From Gammaproteobacteria bacterium (lineage in GTDB: Bacteria > Pseudomonadota > Gammaproteobacteria > Pseudomonadales > Pseudomonadaceae), in NCBI GenBank assembly GCA_012513235.1, contig JAAZCO010000353.1:1-9745 (forward strand): a DNA stretch of 9,745 bases. Reading direction: 5' to 3'. Below the pieces are notes generated by a model. That model had not been told where the DNA came from. It ran no database searches and was given only the letters and a program-made list of their open reading frames with translations. Shown one piece after another: positions 1 through 7,500 of this stretch. The position numbers and the translations under genes are program-made. The stretch's first letter is position 1, and each line of letters opens with the position of its first letter.

Positions 1-1879
1 CAACAACATCATCGTTATTGTCGTCACCGGTTGCATCCGTAGCTTGCTCACCTTGCTGCGCTTGCTCGGCGTACATTTTTTCTGCCAATGGTGCGCTCGC
101 TTCTGACAGTGCAGCAACTTTAGCGTCAATGGCTTCTTTGTCGTCGCCTTTAACCGCCTCTTCCAACTCAGCTAATGCCGCTTCGATTTTAGCTTTGTCT
201 TCGTCAGTGGCTTTGTCGCCCGCTTCGGTAATCATCTTACGGGTTGCGTGCACCAATTGGTCACCTTGGTTACGCGCAGTCGCTAGCTCTTCAAACTTAC
301 GGTCTTCATCAGCATGCGCTTCAGCGTCACGTACCATTTGCTCAACTTCTTCATCGCTTAAACCAGAGTTGGCTTTAATCACGATGGACTGCTCTTTACC
401 AGTGGCTTTATCTTTGGCCGAAACGTTCAGAATACCGTTGGCATCAATATCAAAGGTCACTTCAATTTGTGGCGTACCACGTGGTGCTGGTGGAATGTCT
501 GACAAGTCAAAACGACCCAGTGATTTGTTCACTGCCGCTTGCTTACGCTCACCCTGCAATACGTGAATGGTTACTGCATTCTGGTTGTCGTCTGCGGTTG
601 AGAACACTTGTGATTTCTTGGTCGGAATCGTAGTGTTTTTCTCAATCAGCGCCGTCATAATGCCACCCATGGTTTCAATACCAAGAGTCAGTGGGCTTAC
701 GTCTAACAGCAGAACGTCTTTTACATCACCTGACAATACCGCACCTTGAATCGCCGCACCCATTGCTACTGCTTCATCAGGGTTTACATCGCGACGCGCT
801 TCTTTCTTAAAGAAATCAGCTACGGCTTTTTGTACTAATGGCATACGTGTTTGACCACCCACCAAGATCACATCGTTGATCTCGCTGACATCAATACCCG
901 CATCTTTAAGTGCAACACGGCATGGCTCAAGGGTACGTGCAACTAAATCGCCAACCAGACCTTCAAGTTTTGCACGCGTTACCACCAAGTTCAGGTGCTT
1001 AGGACCGCTTGCATCTGCAGTGATATACGGCAGGTTAACATCAGTCTGCTGCGCTGAAGACAGCTCAATTTTTGCTTTTTCTGCAGCTTCTTTTAGACGC
1101 TGCATCGCCAGTGGGTCACCCTTGAGGTCCATACCACTGTCTTTCTTAAACTGGTCAACAAGATCATTGATCAACATGTTGTCAAAGTCTTCACCACCTA
1201 AGAAGGTGTCACCGTTGGTTGCCAACACTTCAAATTGGTGCTCGCCATCGACTTCAGCAATTTCAATGACTGAAACGTCAAAAGTACCACCACCCAAGTC
1301 ATAAACGATAACAGTGTGGTCGCCTGCTGCCTTGTCCATACCGTAAGCCAGTGCGGCTGCGGTTGGCTCGTTAATGATGCGTTTAACATCTAAACCAGCA
1401 ATACGGCCCGCATCTTTAGTGGCTTGACGCTGACTGTCGTTAAAGTATGCAGGTACAGTGACAACCGCTTCGGTCACTGGCTCGCCGAGATAATCTTCGG
1501 CGGTCTTTTTCATTTTCTTCAACACTTCCGCAGAGATTTGCGGTGGCGCCATTTTCTCGCCCTTCACTTCCACCCAAGCATCACCATTGTCTGCTTTAGC
1601 GATTTTGTAAGGAACCATCTGAATATCTTTTTGTACAACATCTTCGTCAAAACGACGACCGATCAAACGTTTCACTGCATAGAGCGTGTTGTGCGGGTTA
1701 GTGACAGCCTGACGCTTAGCCGCTTGACCAACTAGAATTTCGCCATCATTGGTGTAAGCAATGATTGAAGGAGTGGTACGACCGCCTTCTGCGTTTTCTA
1801 GAATTTTAGCAACACCGTTTTCCATGACTGATACGCATGAGTTGGTGGTACCCAAGTCAATACCGATAATTTTACCCAT
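1..1879 (-). CDS. dnaK: Molecular chaperone DnaK (Hsp70), 3' end cut by window edge
   Basis: Cytoplasmic ATP-dependent Hsp70 chaperone that binds exposed hydrophobic segments, working with DnaJ and GrpE. The reading frame begins at the ATG on 1879-1877, preceded by AGGAG (1891-1887) with a 7-base spacer, and stays open for 626 codons to the left edge. Visible landmarks fall at E. coli numbering: N-terminal phosphate-binding loop GIDLGTTNS (residues 6-14), DLGGGTFD with Asp194 and Thr199, the adenosine-side LVGGQTRMP motif (Gly341-Gly342), and the interdomain linker VLLLD (389-393). The substrate-binding beta domain and helical lid follow, ending in an acidic, Gln/Ala-rich tail (GDDNNDDVV) where the window stops. 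By comparison with Pseudomonas DnaK, roughly a dozen C-terminal residues (the EEVD-like tail) are missing only because of the window cut. It lies 97 bases downstream of grpE and has its own sigma-32 promoter; dnaJ probably follows outside the window. Identification is essentially certain. Confidence 0.98.
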   Translation of the reverse strand, partial: MGKIIGIDLGTTNSCVSVMENGVAKILENAEGGRTTPSIIAYTNDGEILVGQAAKRQAVTNPHNTLYAVKRLIGRRFDEDVVQKDIQMVPYKIAKADNGDAWVEVKGEKMAPPQISAEVLKKMKKTAEDYLGEPVTEAVVTVPAYFNDSQRQATKDAGRIAGLDVKRIINEPTAAALAYGMDKAAGDHTVIVYDLGGGTFDVSVIEIAEVDGEHQFEVLATNGDTFLGGEDFDNMLINDLVDQFKKDSGMDLKGDPLAMQRLKEAAEKAKIELSSAQQTDVNLPYITADASGPKHLNLVVTRAKLEGLVGDLVARTLEPCRVALKDAGIDVSEINDVILVGGQTRMPLVQKAVADFFKKEARRDVNPDEAVAMGAAIQGAVLSGDVKDVLLLDVSPLTLGIETMGGIMTALIEKNTTIPTKKSQVFSTADDNQNAVTIHVLQGERKQAAVNKSLGRFDLSDIPPAPRGTPQIEVTFDIDANGILNVSAKDKATGKEQSIVIKANSGLSDEEVEQMVRDAEAHADEDRKFEELATARNQGDQLVHATRKMITEAGDKATDEDKAKIEAALAELEEAVKGDDKEAIDAKVAALSEASAPLAEKMYAEQAQQGEQATDATGDDNNDDVV

Positions 1880-1904
1880 TTTAAATCTCCTAAATTCTGT
1901 TTCA

Positions 1905-1927
1905 TTCACAGCTGATGCTGGACTGAA
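1905..1927 (-). other. Small stem-loop in the dnaK 5' leader
   Basis: On the minus strand a CAGC/GCTG stem closes an ATCA tetraloop, and an outer TTCA/TGAA helix can form with a three-base bulge. It would sit about 14 bases upstream of the dnaK Shine-Dalgarno sequence (1891-1887), within the roughly 68-base leader predicted from the heat-shock promoter. It does not cover the Shine-Dalgarno, and I see no CUCC-type anti-Shine-Dalgarno in the leader, so it is not a convincing RNA thermometer. It may be chance. Confidence 0.25.
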
Positions 1928-1953
1928 TAACCTATTAATTCGCTTGTTTAACT

Positions 1954-1981
1954 AGATGGGGCCGTTTATGAAAATTTCAAG
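1954..1981 (-). promoter_or_regulatory. Sigma-32 heat-shock promoter for dnaK
   Basis: Minus strand: -35 CTTGAAA (1981-1975), a 13-base spacer (1974-1962), and -10 CCCCATCT (1961-1954). This matches the sigma-32 (RpoH) consensus CTTGAAA-N13-15-CCCCATNT at every specified base. The -35 box contains the TGA stop codon of grpE, so the promoter is partly encoded in the last grpE codons. Transcription would start near 1947, giving a leader of about 68 bases before the dnaK ATG. It allows dnaK to be heat-induced independently of grpE. Based on sequence match only. Confidence 0.9.
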
Positions 1982-2546
1982 CCTGCTCATCAATTTTTAC
2001 AGGTGGCTCACTCGGCGCTTTACTGACCACAACCATGGCTGGACGCAGTAAACGACCGTTCATGGCATAACCACACTGGAATACTTTCAACACGCTATTG
2101 GGCTCAACATGGATGCTTTCTTCCATGGCCATTGCTTGCTGCTGCTCTGGATTAAAGGGCTCGCCTTGTGGATCCAAACGCTCAACTTGGAAGCGCTTGA
2201 GCGTGTCCAAAAATAGCTTATAGGTCAGCTCCATACCTTCGCGCATCGGGCGAATCTTCTCATCGCTCGGATCTGAGACTTCAATACCGCGCTCTAAGCT
2301 GTCGAGCACCGCTAGTAAATCCGTAGCAAATTTTTCTAAGGCAAATTTATGCGCCTTTTCAATATCTTGCTCCGCACGACGACGAACGTTTTGCATTTCT
2401 GCAGCCGCGCGTAAGGCATTATCTTGTGCAGTAGCGAGCTGGTCTTCTAATTCAGCGATGCGTTGATCTGCTGAGCCTACTTCGGCTTGTTGATTATCAG
2501 CATCTAAGTCAGACGTTTGCTCGTCTAAAGTTTGCTCGTCAGTCAT
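1977..2546 (-). CDS. grpE: Nucleotide exchange factor GrpE
   Basis: Homodimeric co-chaperone that releases ADP from DnaK and can act as a thermosensor of the chaperone cycle. The 189-residue product has the usual family length and layout: an acidic, disordered-looking N-terminus (about 1-25), a long dimerising helix (about 26-90, with QNVRRRAEQDIEKAHKFA), a short helical-bundle segment (about 95-120), and a C-terminal beta domain. The family signature is recognisable: FNPEQQQAM at 131-139 and GYAMNGRLLRPAMVVV from 159. One signature position that is usually His or Met (residue 136) is Gln here. The ATG at 2546-2544 is chosen because AAGGAGG (2558-2552) lies 5 bases upstream. It is transcribed from its own sigma-32 promoter and is followed by dnaK; the divergent neighbour is recN. 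The stop codon overlaps the -35 box of the dnaK promoter. Confidence 0.97.
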   Translation of the reverse strand: MTDEQTLDEQTSDLDADNQQAEVGSADQRIAELEDQLATAQDNALRAAAEMQNVRRRAEQDIEKAHKFALEKFATDLLAVLDSLERGIEVSDPSDEKIRPMREGMELTYKLFLDTLKRFQVERLDPQGEPFNPEQQQAMAMEESIHVEPNSVLKVFQCGYAMNGRLLRPAMVVVSKAPSEPPVKIDEQA

Positions 2547-2568
2547 GGCACCCTCCTTAAAAAGTCAT

Positions 2569-2585
2569 GCAGGACATTCACCTGC
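2569..2585 (-). other. Stem-loop at the predicted 5' end of the grpE mRNA
   Basis: On the minus strand GCAGG (2585-2581) pairs perfectly with CCTGC (2573-2569) around a 7-base loop. The predicted sigma-32 start near 2592 would put this hairpin within the first few transcribed bases, about 10 bases before the Shine-Dalgarno AAGGAGG. Hairpins so close to a 5' end can slow mRNA decay. It is not followed directly by a T-run (five other bases intervene before TTTTT), so it is unlikely to be a terminator. The stem is short and the role is a guess. Confidence 0.35.
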
Positions 2586-2598
2586 GTTATGCATGGTT

Positions 2599-2626
2599 AT
2601 ATGGGGCTGGTGCTGACAACTTCAAG
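2599..2626 (-). promoter_or_regulatory. Sigma-32 heat-shock promoter for grpE
   Basis: Minus strand: -35 CTTGAAG (2626-2620), a 13-base spacer (2619-2607), and -10 CCCCATAT (2606-2599). It differs from the sigma-32 consensus CTTGAAA/CCCCATNT at only one position and uses the same 13-base spacing as the dnaK promoter. Transcription would start near 2592, giving a leader of about 45 bases before the grpE ATG. No equally good sigma-70 promoter overlapping it was found by eye. Based on sequence match only. Confidence 0.9.
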
Positions 2627-2638
2627 CGTCAACAGACG

Positions 2639-2657
2639 AATTTATTTATTTTTTTAT
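2639..2657. promoter_or_regulatory. A/T-only tract upstream of the grpE promoter (UP-like)
   Basis: Nineteen consecutive A/T bases, including a run of seven T on the plus strand (2649-2655). For the leftward grpE promoter this spans roughly -47 to -65 from the predicted start, where an UP element bound by the RNA polymerase alpha C-terminal domain could lie. It is the most AT-rich spot of the divergent control region. The role is inferred from position alone. Confidence 0.35.
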
Positions 2658-2749
2658 GCAATACCCACCCAAGCCTGCAAAACACGCGCTTAGAGCCTTC
2701 ACCGACTGTCGGATTTAGCAGCTTTTTTATAAGAATTGCACACTGCCTC

Positions 2750-2779
2750 TTGAAAACACTGTTTATTTCACTGTATAAA
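2750..2779 (+). promoter_or_regulatory. Sigma-70 promoter for recN
   Basis: Plus strand TTGAAA (2750-2755), an 18-base spacer, and TATAAA (2774-2779). Each box has one mismatch to the sigma-70 consensus. Transcription would start around 2786, giving a very short leader of about 20 bases that carries the recN Shine-Dalgarno. The -10 box lies entirely inside the LexA operator, which fits repression by blocking RNA polymerase. Confidence 0.75.
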
Positions 2780-2786
2780 TGAACAG
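2771..2786 (+). promoter_or_regulatory. LexA operator (SOS box) controlling recN
   Basis: CTGT-ATAAATGA-ACAG fits the gammaproteobacterial LexA core CTGT-N8-ACAG exactly, with a mostly A/T interior as in the consensus. It covers the recN -10 box (2774-2779) and the predicted start site. recN is a known LexA-regulated gene in E. coli and Pseudomonas, so site, position and gene agree. An upstream CTGT half-site (from 2759) has no matching ACAG partner and is not counted. Confidence 0.92.
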
Positions 2787-2807
2787 CACAACACGGGAGC
2801 TGTAGCC

Positions 2808-4502
2808 ATGCTAGTCCATATTTCAGTACAAAATTACGCCATCGTCGATCACCTTGATCTTGAGTTACACGAAGGCATGAGCGTTATCACCGGTGAAACC
2901 GGTGCCGGTAAGTCGATTATGCTCGACGCCTTAAGCCTGACGTTAGGCGCACGTACTGATAGCAGCGTGATTCGCCCCGGTGCTGATAAAGCCGATATTC
3001 TCAGCAGCTTTGATATATCTCGTATCCCTGAAGCCCAGCATTGGCTCAAAGAGCGCGATTTAGAAAACGGGCCACACTGCCTGTTGCGCCGCGTGATTAC
3101 CCGCGAAGGTCGCTCACGAGCCTATATCAACGGTACTCCCTGCCCCTTGGCTGACTTAAAAGCTGTAGGCGAACTACTGATTGATATCCACAGTCAGCAT
3201 GAACATCAGTCCCTATTAAAAACCGATACGCATCGCCGTTTACTCGATGAGTTTGCCGGAGCTACCGAGCATTCACGCGGCATACAAAGTATCGCTCAGC
3301 GCTGGCGTAACACGCAGCAGCAATTGGCCCAACTTAAAGCTAACGAAGAAGAGCAACGCGCACGTCGCCAATTACTAACCTACCAATTAGAAGAGCTGGA
3401 TATTTTAGCGGTGCAGGCTGACGAGGTTGAGCAGCTTGAACAAGAGCATAAAAGCTTAAGCAATTCTGAAAGCCTGCTAGAAAACTGCCGACAAATTATT
3501 GATACCTGCAGCGACAACGACAGCAGTAATGTTTTGAGTATCATTGGTTCTTTACTGCAACGTGCTAACGCCATCACTGCGGCACCCCAAGCTTTTGTGC
3601 AAGCCACAGAGCTGCTGGCCAGCGCCCATATTCAGATGGAAGAAGCGGTCAGCGAGTTTAATAATTTCGTTGATAATTTTGATGCTGATCCACAACGCCA
3701 ACAATGGATTGAAGAACGCTTGGATAGCATTTATACCTTAGCGCGCAAACACCGCGTGGTACCTGAGCAGCTGCATGCGCTGCAAGCACAACTGCAAACT
3801 GAACTCGAATCACTGGACGCTGATGACGCGAGCCTTGAGCACTTACAACAAGCAGCCGCTCTACTGGTGACTGAGTTCAACCAAAAAGCCCAAGCTTTGA
3901 GCAAACTACGCAACAAAGCGGCGAAAAAACTGGCCAGCGCAGTGATGCAGCAACTGCATATGCTGGGTATGCCTGATGGTGAGTTTAGTGTGGTACTGCA
4001 ACCTAGCGAGTCCGCGACACCCACAGCTTACGGTTTGGAGAGTATTGAATTTTTAGTCAGCGCCAACCCGGGCCAACCCTTACGTGCGTTAGCGAAAGTT
4101 GCATCCGGTGGTGAGCTGTCACGGATTAGCTTGGCAATTCAGGTGATTACCGCACAAACTTCACGCGTCCCAACGTTAGTATTTGACGAAGTGGATGTGG
4201 GCATTGGTGGACCGACCGCTGAAATTGTCGGTCAACTGCTGCGTCAACTGGGTGAAAACGGCCAAGTGTTAACTGTTACGCACTTACCGCAAGTCGCAGC
4301 CCAAGGTCACCAGCATCTCTACGTGCATAAAGAACGCAAACAAAAGTCCACCCACACGGCTGTTAAAGTGCTCAGTCACGAACAACGCGTAGAAGAAGTT
4401 GCGCGCATGCTCGGCGGCATCGACCTTACCGAAGAGTCACTGCTGCATGCACGCAAAATTCTAGCTGATGCGCAGTTGCTACCCATCGCACAACGCGCCT
4501 AG
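2808..4502 (+). CDS. recN: DNA repair protein RecN (SMC-like ATPase)
   Basis: Cytoplasmic, nucleoid-acting SMC-family ATPase used in recombinational repair of double-strand breaks, where it helps bring broken and intact sister DNA together. The 564-residue product is near the usual length (about 555). The N-terminal head has Walker A GETGAGKS (residues 29-36). A coiled-coil arm rich in Gln, Glu and Leu follows, roughly 155-390 with interruptions. The C-terminal head has the ABC signature ASGGELSR (432-439), then Walker B TLVFDE (456-461, Asp460-Glu461) and VTHLPQVAAQ. The ATG at 2808 is supported by GGGAG (2795-2799) with an 8-base spacer and by the start MLVHISVQNYAIVDHLDLEL typical of the family. 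It is divergent from grpE, single-gene in appearance, LexA-controlled, and ends 22 bases before an intrinsic terminator. The C-terminus (AQRA) lacks the Leu-Ala-Ala type end that targets E. coli RecN to ClpXP. Confidence 0.98.
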   Translation: MLVHISVQNYAIVDHLDLELHEGMSVITGETGAGKSIMLDALSLTLGARTDSSVIRPGADKADILSSFDISRIPEAQHWLKERDLENGPHCLLRRVITREGRSRAYINGTPCPLADLKAVGELLIDIHSQHEHQSLLKTDTHRRLLDEFAGATEHSRGIQSIAQRWRNTQQQLAQLKANEEEQRARRQLLTYQLEELDILAVQADEVEQLEQEHKSLSNSESLLENCRQIIDTCSDNDSSNVLSIIGSLLQRANAITAAPQAFVQATELLASAHIQMEEAVSEFNNFVDNFDADPQRQQWIEERLDSIYTLARKHRVVPEQLHALQAQLQTELESLDADDASLEHLQQAAALLVTEFNQKAQALSKLRNKAAKKLASAVMQQLHMLGMPDGEFSVVLQPSESATPTAYGLESIEFLVSANPGQPLRALAKVASGGELSRISLAIQVITAQTSRVPTLVFDEVDVGIGGPTAEIVGQLLRQLGENGQVLTVTHLPQVAAQGHQHLYVHKERKQKSTHTAVKVLSHEQRVEEVARMLGGIDLTEESLLHARKILADAQLLPIAQRA

Positions 4503-4524
4503 CTGGCCGTCACACTGTGGATCT

Positions 4525-4548
4525 AGCCTGCTATTTAGCAGGCTTTTT
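4525..4548 (+). terminator. Intrinsic terminator of recN, overlapping the 3' end of yhdP
   Basis: Plus strand AGCCTGCT (4525-4532) pairs perfectly with AGCAGGCT (4537-4544) around an ATTT loop, followed at once by a T-run (4544-4548). This is a textbook Rho-independent terminator for rightward transcription, 22 bases after the recN stop. Its second arm and T-run are the last codons of the convergent yhdP gene (encoding the ending KKPAK), whose stop codon TAG (4533-4531) lies in the loop and first arm. In the leftward direction the same hairpin is followed by AGATCC, not a T-run, so it should stop recN transcripts but work poorly for yhdP. Confidence 0.92.
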
Positions 4549-7500
4549 CACTAAGGAGATATCAGGCTGCTGCCAATCACCAGAAATATGATAAGTGACA
4601 CTGGCAAAGCGCGATAAACGATCACCTATTAATCGATCCACTAAAAACAGCGCCCCACCCACCGCAGGAGCACCAATAGCAATAGCAGCCAGCGGTAAAT
4701 TATTGGTTAAGGGTAAAGTGACTAATAGTTTAGCCTGAACCTGATCGCTAACCAGATTCAACTGCCCATCAAGCTCAAAGTTACTCGACGGGCCTTCCAA
4801 AACCAGAGGTGTTTGTGTGCGATAAACCCCCTTGCTTACCAGCAACTGCCCCTTGATTCGATCGTAAGCCAAGCCTTTACCAAACAAGTCAGAAAAGTCT
4901 AAGCGTAAACGCCGACCAATCGAATCAAAGTTGAGTAAACCAAACACCCGCAAAGCTTGCGCACTGCCATCAACGCTGGACATCTGCCCTTTGCGAAACT
5001 GCACCCGAGCATCACCATCGAGTTTTTCTAAAGCAAAAGCTGCCGGTGAACCTGTCCAGCGTAACTGGGTATCGACACGAAAATTATCACTGCTGATGCT
5101 CGGGGCAAAATCCCACGCTTTAAGCACATCAGCTATATTGTCGCCGCTAAGGCGGCCTTTATACCAACTACTGACCTGCCCCTTCTCACGCTGCCAACCT
5201 AACTGGCCATCCACATGCAAACCTTTAAGCGATAGGTTTAACTGATCAAATAGCACACCATTGGCTTGCGGGCGCGTCTGGAAAGCTAAGGCACCCAAAT
5301 GGGTTTCGCCCATCCATAGCGCATCGATTTTAATATTCAGTGCTGGGATAGTGCGCATATCAAAATCAGCCAACGCATCCTGCGGCGCGGCTTGATTTTT
5401 CTCAGCCGCGGGTAGGCGCAGGTGCTGTAAATACAACTGCAAGGGCTGCTGACCACCGGGATCAACAATCTGGCCCTGCACTTGCATGCTCTGAAGGCCT
5501 AATTGCCAGCCCGATGGTTGTGGGCGGTAATCTATTTTTAAGTTATTGGCCGTCAGACCAAAACCTTGCACGCGCCGCAGGTCCAACTTAGCACTGCGTA
5601 AAAACTGCACGCCTTCCTTTTGCGGCACGCTGTAGCGTTGCAGCACAGCTTGCCAGCGCTCAAGATCAAAGCTATTTAAACGACCGGTGACACGCAAGCC
5701 GGCTTGGGTCGGTAAACGCGCTAAACCACCGCCCAAACGCAACTGTGCGCGACCCGCCAAGATATTATCCGTGGCAGCCGCTAGGCTCAGGCTGACTTGA
5801 TCAGCATAGTCCAGCCAATAACGACGCTCTGCTCCGGCTAAGGTCATACGCCAATCAGCATAACTTTCTTGGCTGGCAGTTTTACCAAAGGGCGCAGGCA
5901 GATCAATAGCTACGCCCAACAAGCTGGAGTCAATGCGTAACTGGCTGTCATCGCCTTCTAACAACACTCGCAAGCGGTATGGCAAAGTACCAGTCACTGG
6001 CAGCGGCTCATTGATCTGCGCCCAAGTGGTGAGTTGCTCTAACGGCATTAAGCCGCGCACATCAATATGTGTGCTTAATTGACCGGCGCGGCCTTGTGCA
6101 CTGATATCACCAGTAAACGCTTGGCCTAAGAATTGGCCCGTCACTTTTTTCGCGCTCAAACCACGCTGACTGTCAAACACAAAAGGTCCGGTGAGCTTAT
6201 ACAAGTGCACATTAATATCCGGCATTTCTAGCTCAACGCCCTGCGCATTTAAATCCACTTTAATTTGCACCGGCTGCTGCGCGGCTAAAGGTACCTTGAG
6301 GTCTAACACTGCCGGTAAGCTGCCCTTACCCTGCCACTTAGCAAACTCTAACGTTTCTAGAGCCAAAGGCGTTTTTTGTAAAAAATACAAGCCATCGCTC
6401 ATGCTGCTCTGTAACTCTGCATGCAACTCTAATACCGGTATCGCTGCAGACGTTCCGTGCATGACTTCAGCATAAGCACTGCTGATGGGCGAATTGAGAA
6501 TTTTGCCTTGGTCAAGACTGATACGCACACCGCTGTCTTCAATCAATACCTGCGCACTGGCCTCGGTTAAGGCGGGCCAACCAGGCTGATACTCCAACTG
6601 AGCGTCCTCAACGGCAAAATACAAACTGAGCGAACGCGCTTCGGCTGGTGTGCCTTTATTTAACGAACCTTGGTACTGAAAATAACCCTGTTCAATATGC
6701 CCTGCCTGAATCGCAGTATTGAGCCAATGGGCTAAGTCCTTGCTAAAATCAGGCACTAAAGTGGGTAAATATTTACCGGTATAACTGGCATCGCCATCAC
6801 GCAAGCCCACACGCAGATCCATATAGTCTTCTTCGGCCGGGTCAGTGAATAAGCGTATTAAAAAGTCACCAGCAATATCACCCTCTTCACCTTTGACCTT
6901 CAGGTAGGGGCTTTTTAGGGTAAAACCTAAATCATCAAACTCCCAGAGTAATTGCGCATGGGCGCGCTCATACAGCCATGGTTTGGGAAATAAGTTAGCC
7001 AAATGAAGGCTAAAACCGCTATCAGTGGCTAAACGCAGTTCACCTTGCAACAGGTCACCGCTAATCAGCCCGCTAATACCACTGGCTGCAGGTACATCAT
7101 GCCAAGCAGAAAACTCTATATTCTCTACATTACTGACAAATTCTAAACGCTCAGCCAACGCTGCATCAGGCCGCCATTGCACTTGTAAATTCTGCAACGC
7201 ACCGCGCGGCTGCATACTGTGCAGCACATCCGCTGCGACGGCAGGTAACTCCACCACACGCTCCAGCACATAATGCAGATCGGTAAGCTCAAGACGCTCA
7301 AGGGCCAATCGCCACTGCGCTGTATCAGCGTTTTCATAACTGGCCAGCACCGATAGATCACGCGCAGGTAACTCATCTATCTGTACCACGAAACGCTCAA
7401 ACCAAGCGCGCTGCATACCAGCGCTGCGCTGATACCAGGCTAAGCCGTTATGACTTTGGATTTGCAATGGCTCGGCATCCGCTTGCTGGCCGTGCAACTC

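Noticed and set aside
18..749. Long open frames on the plus strand opposite dnaK (18-566 and 567-749, also 876-1304 and 1424-1735)
   Set aside because: They lie wholly antisense to the conserved dnaK frame, give low-complexity Ser/Ala-rich products, and have no ribosome binding sites of note. They are shadows of a strongly biased gene.
1880..1953. RNA thermometer in the dnaK leader
   Set aside because: No fourU or ROSE-like pairing with the AGGAG Shine-Dalgarno could be found; the one stem-loop leaves the Shine-Dalgarno free. Sigma-32 control explains heat induction.
2557..2577. Six-residue open frame (ATG to TAA, minus strand) just before the grpE Shine-Dalgarno, as a possible leader peptide
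   Set aside because: Its own ribosome binding site is weak and badly spaced, its codons suggest no sensing role, and so short a frame is expected by chance.
2709..2733. Possible terminator before the T-run at 2723-2728, with a CCGAC/GTCGG palindrome nearby
   Set aside because: The palindrome has a one-base loop and lies about 10 bases from the T-run; no stable stem abuts the T-run, and no gene ends just upstream on the plus strand.
2749..2771. CTTGAAA upstream of recN as a sigma-32 -35 box, which would make recN heat-inducible
   Set aside because: At the required 13-15 base distance there is no CCCCAT-like -10 box. The sequence is better read as part of a sigma-70 TTGAAA -35 box.
2567..2782. 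71-codon open frame on the plus strand in the grpE-recN intergenic region
   Set aside because: It overlaps the grpE promoter, the A/T tract, the recN promoter and the LexA box. It has no supporting Shine-Dalgarno and no recognisable product.
4931..5245. Open frames on the plus strand inside yhdP (4931-5245, 6191-6475, 7025-7273) and a minus-strand frame at 7143-7376
   Set aside because: All lie within the continuous 1268-codon yhdP frame, lack start signals and resemble no protein family.
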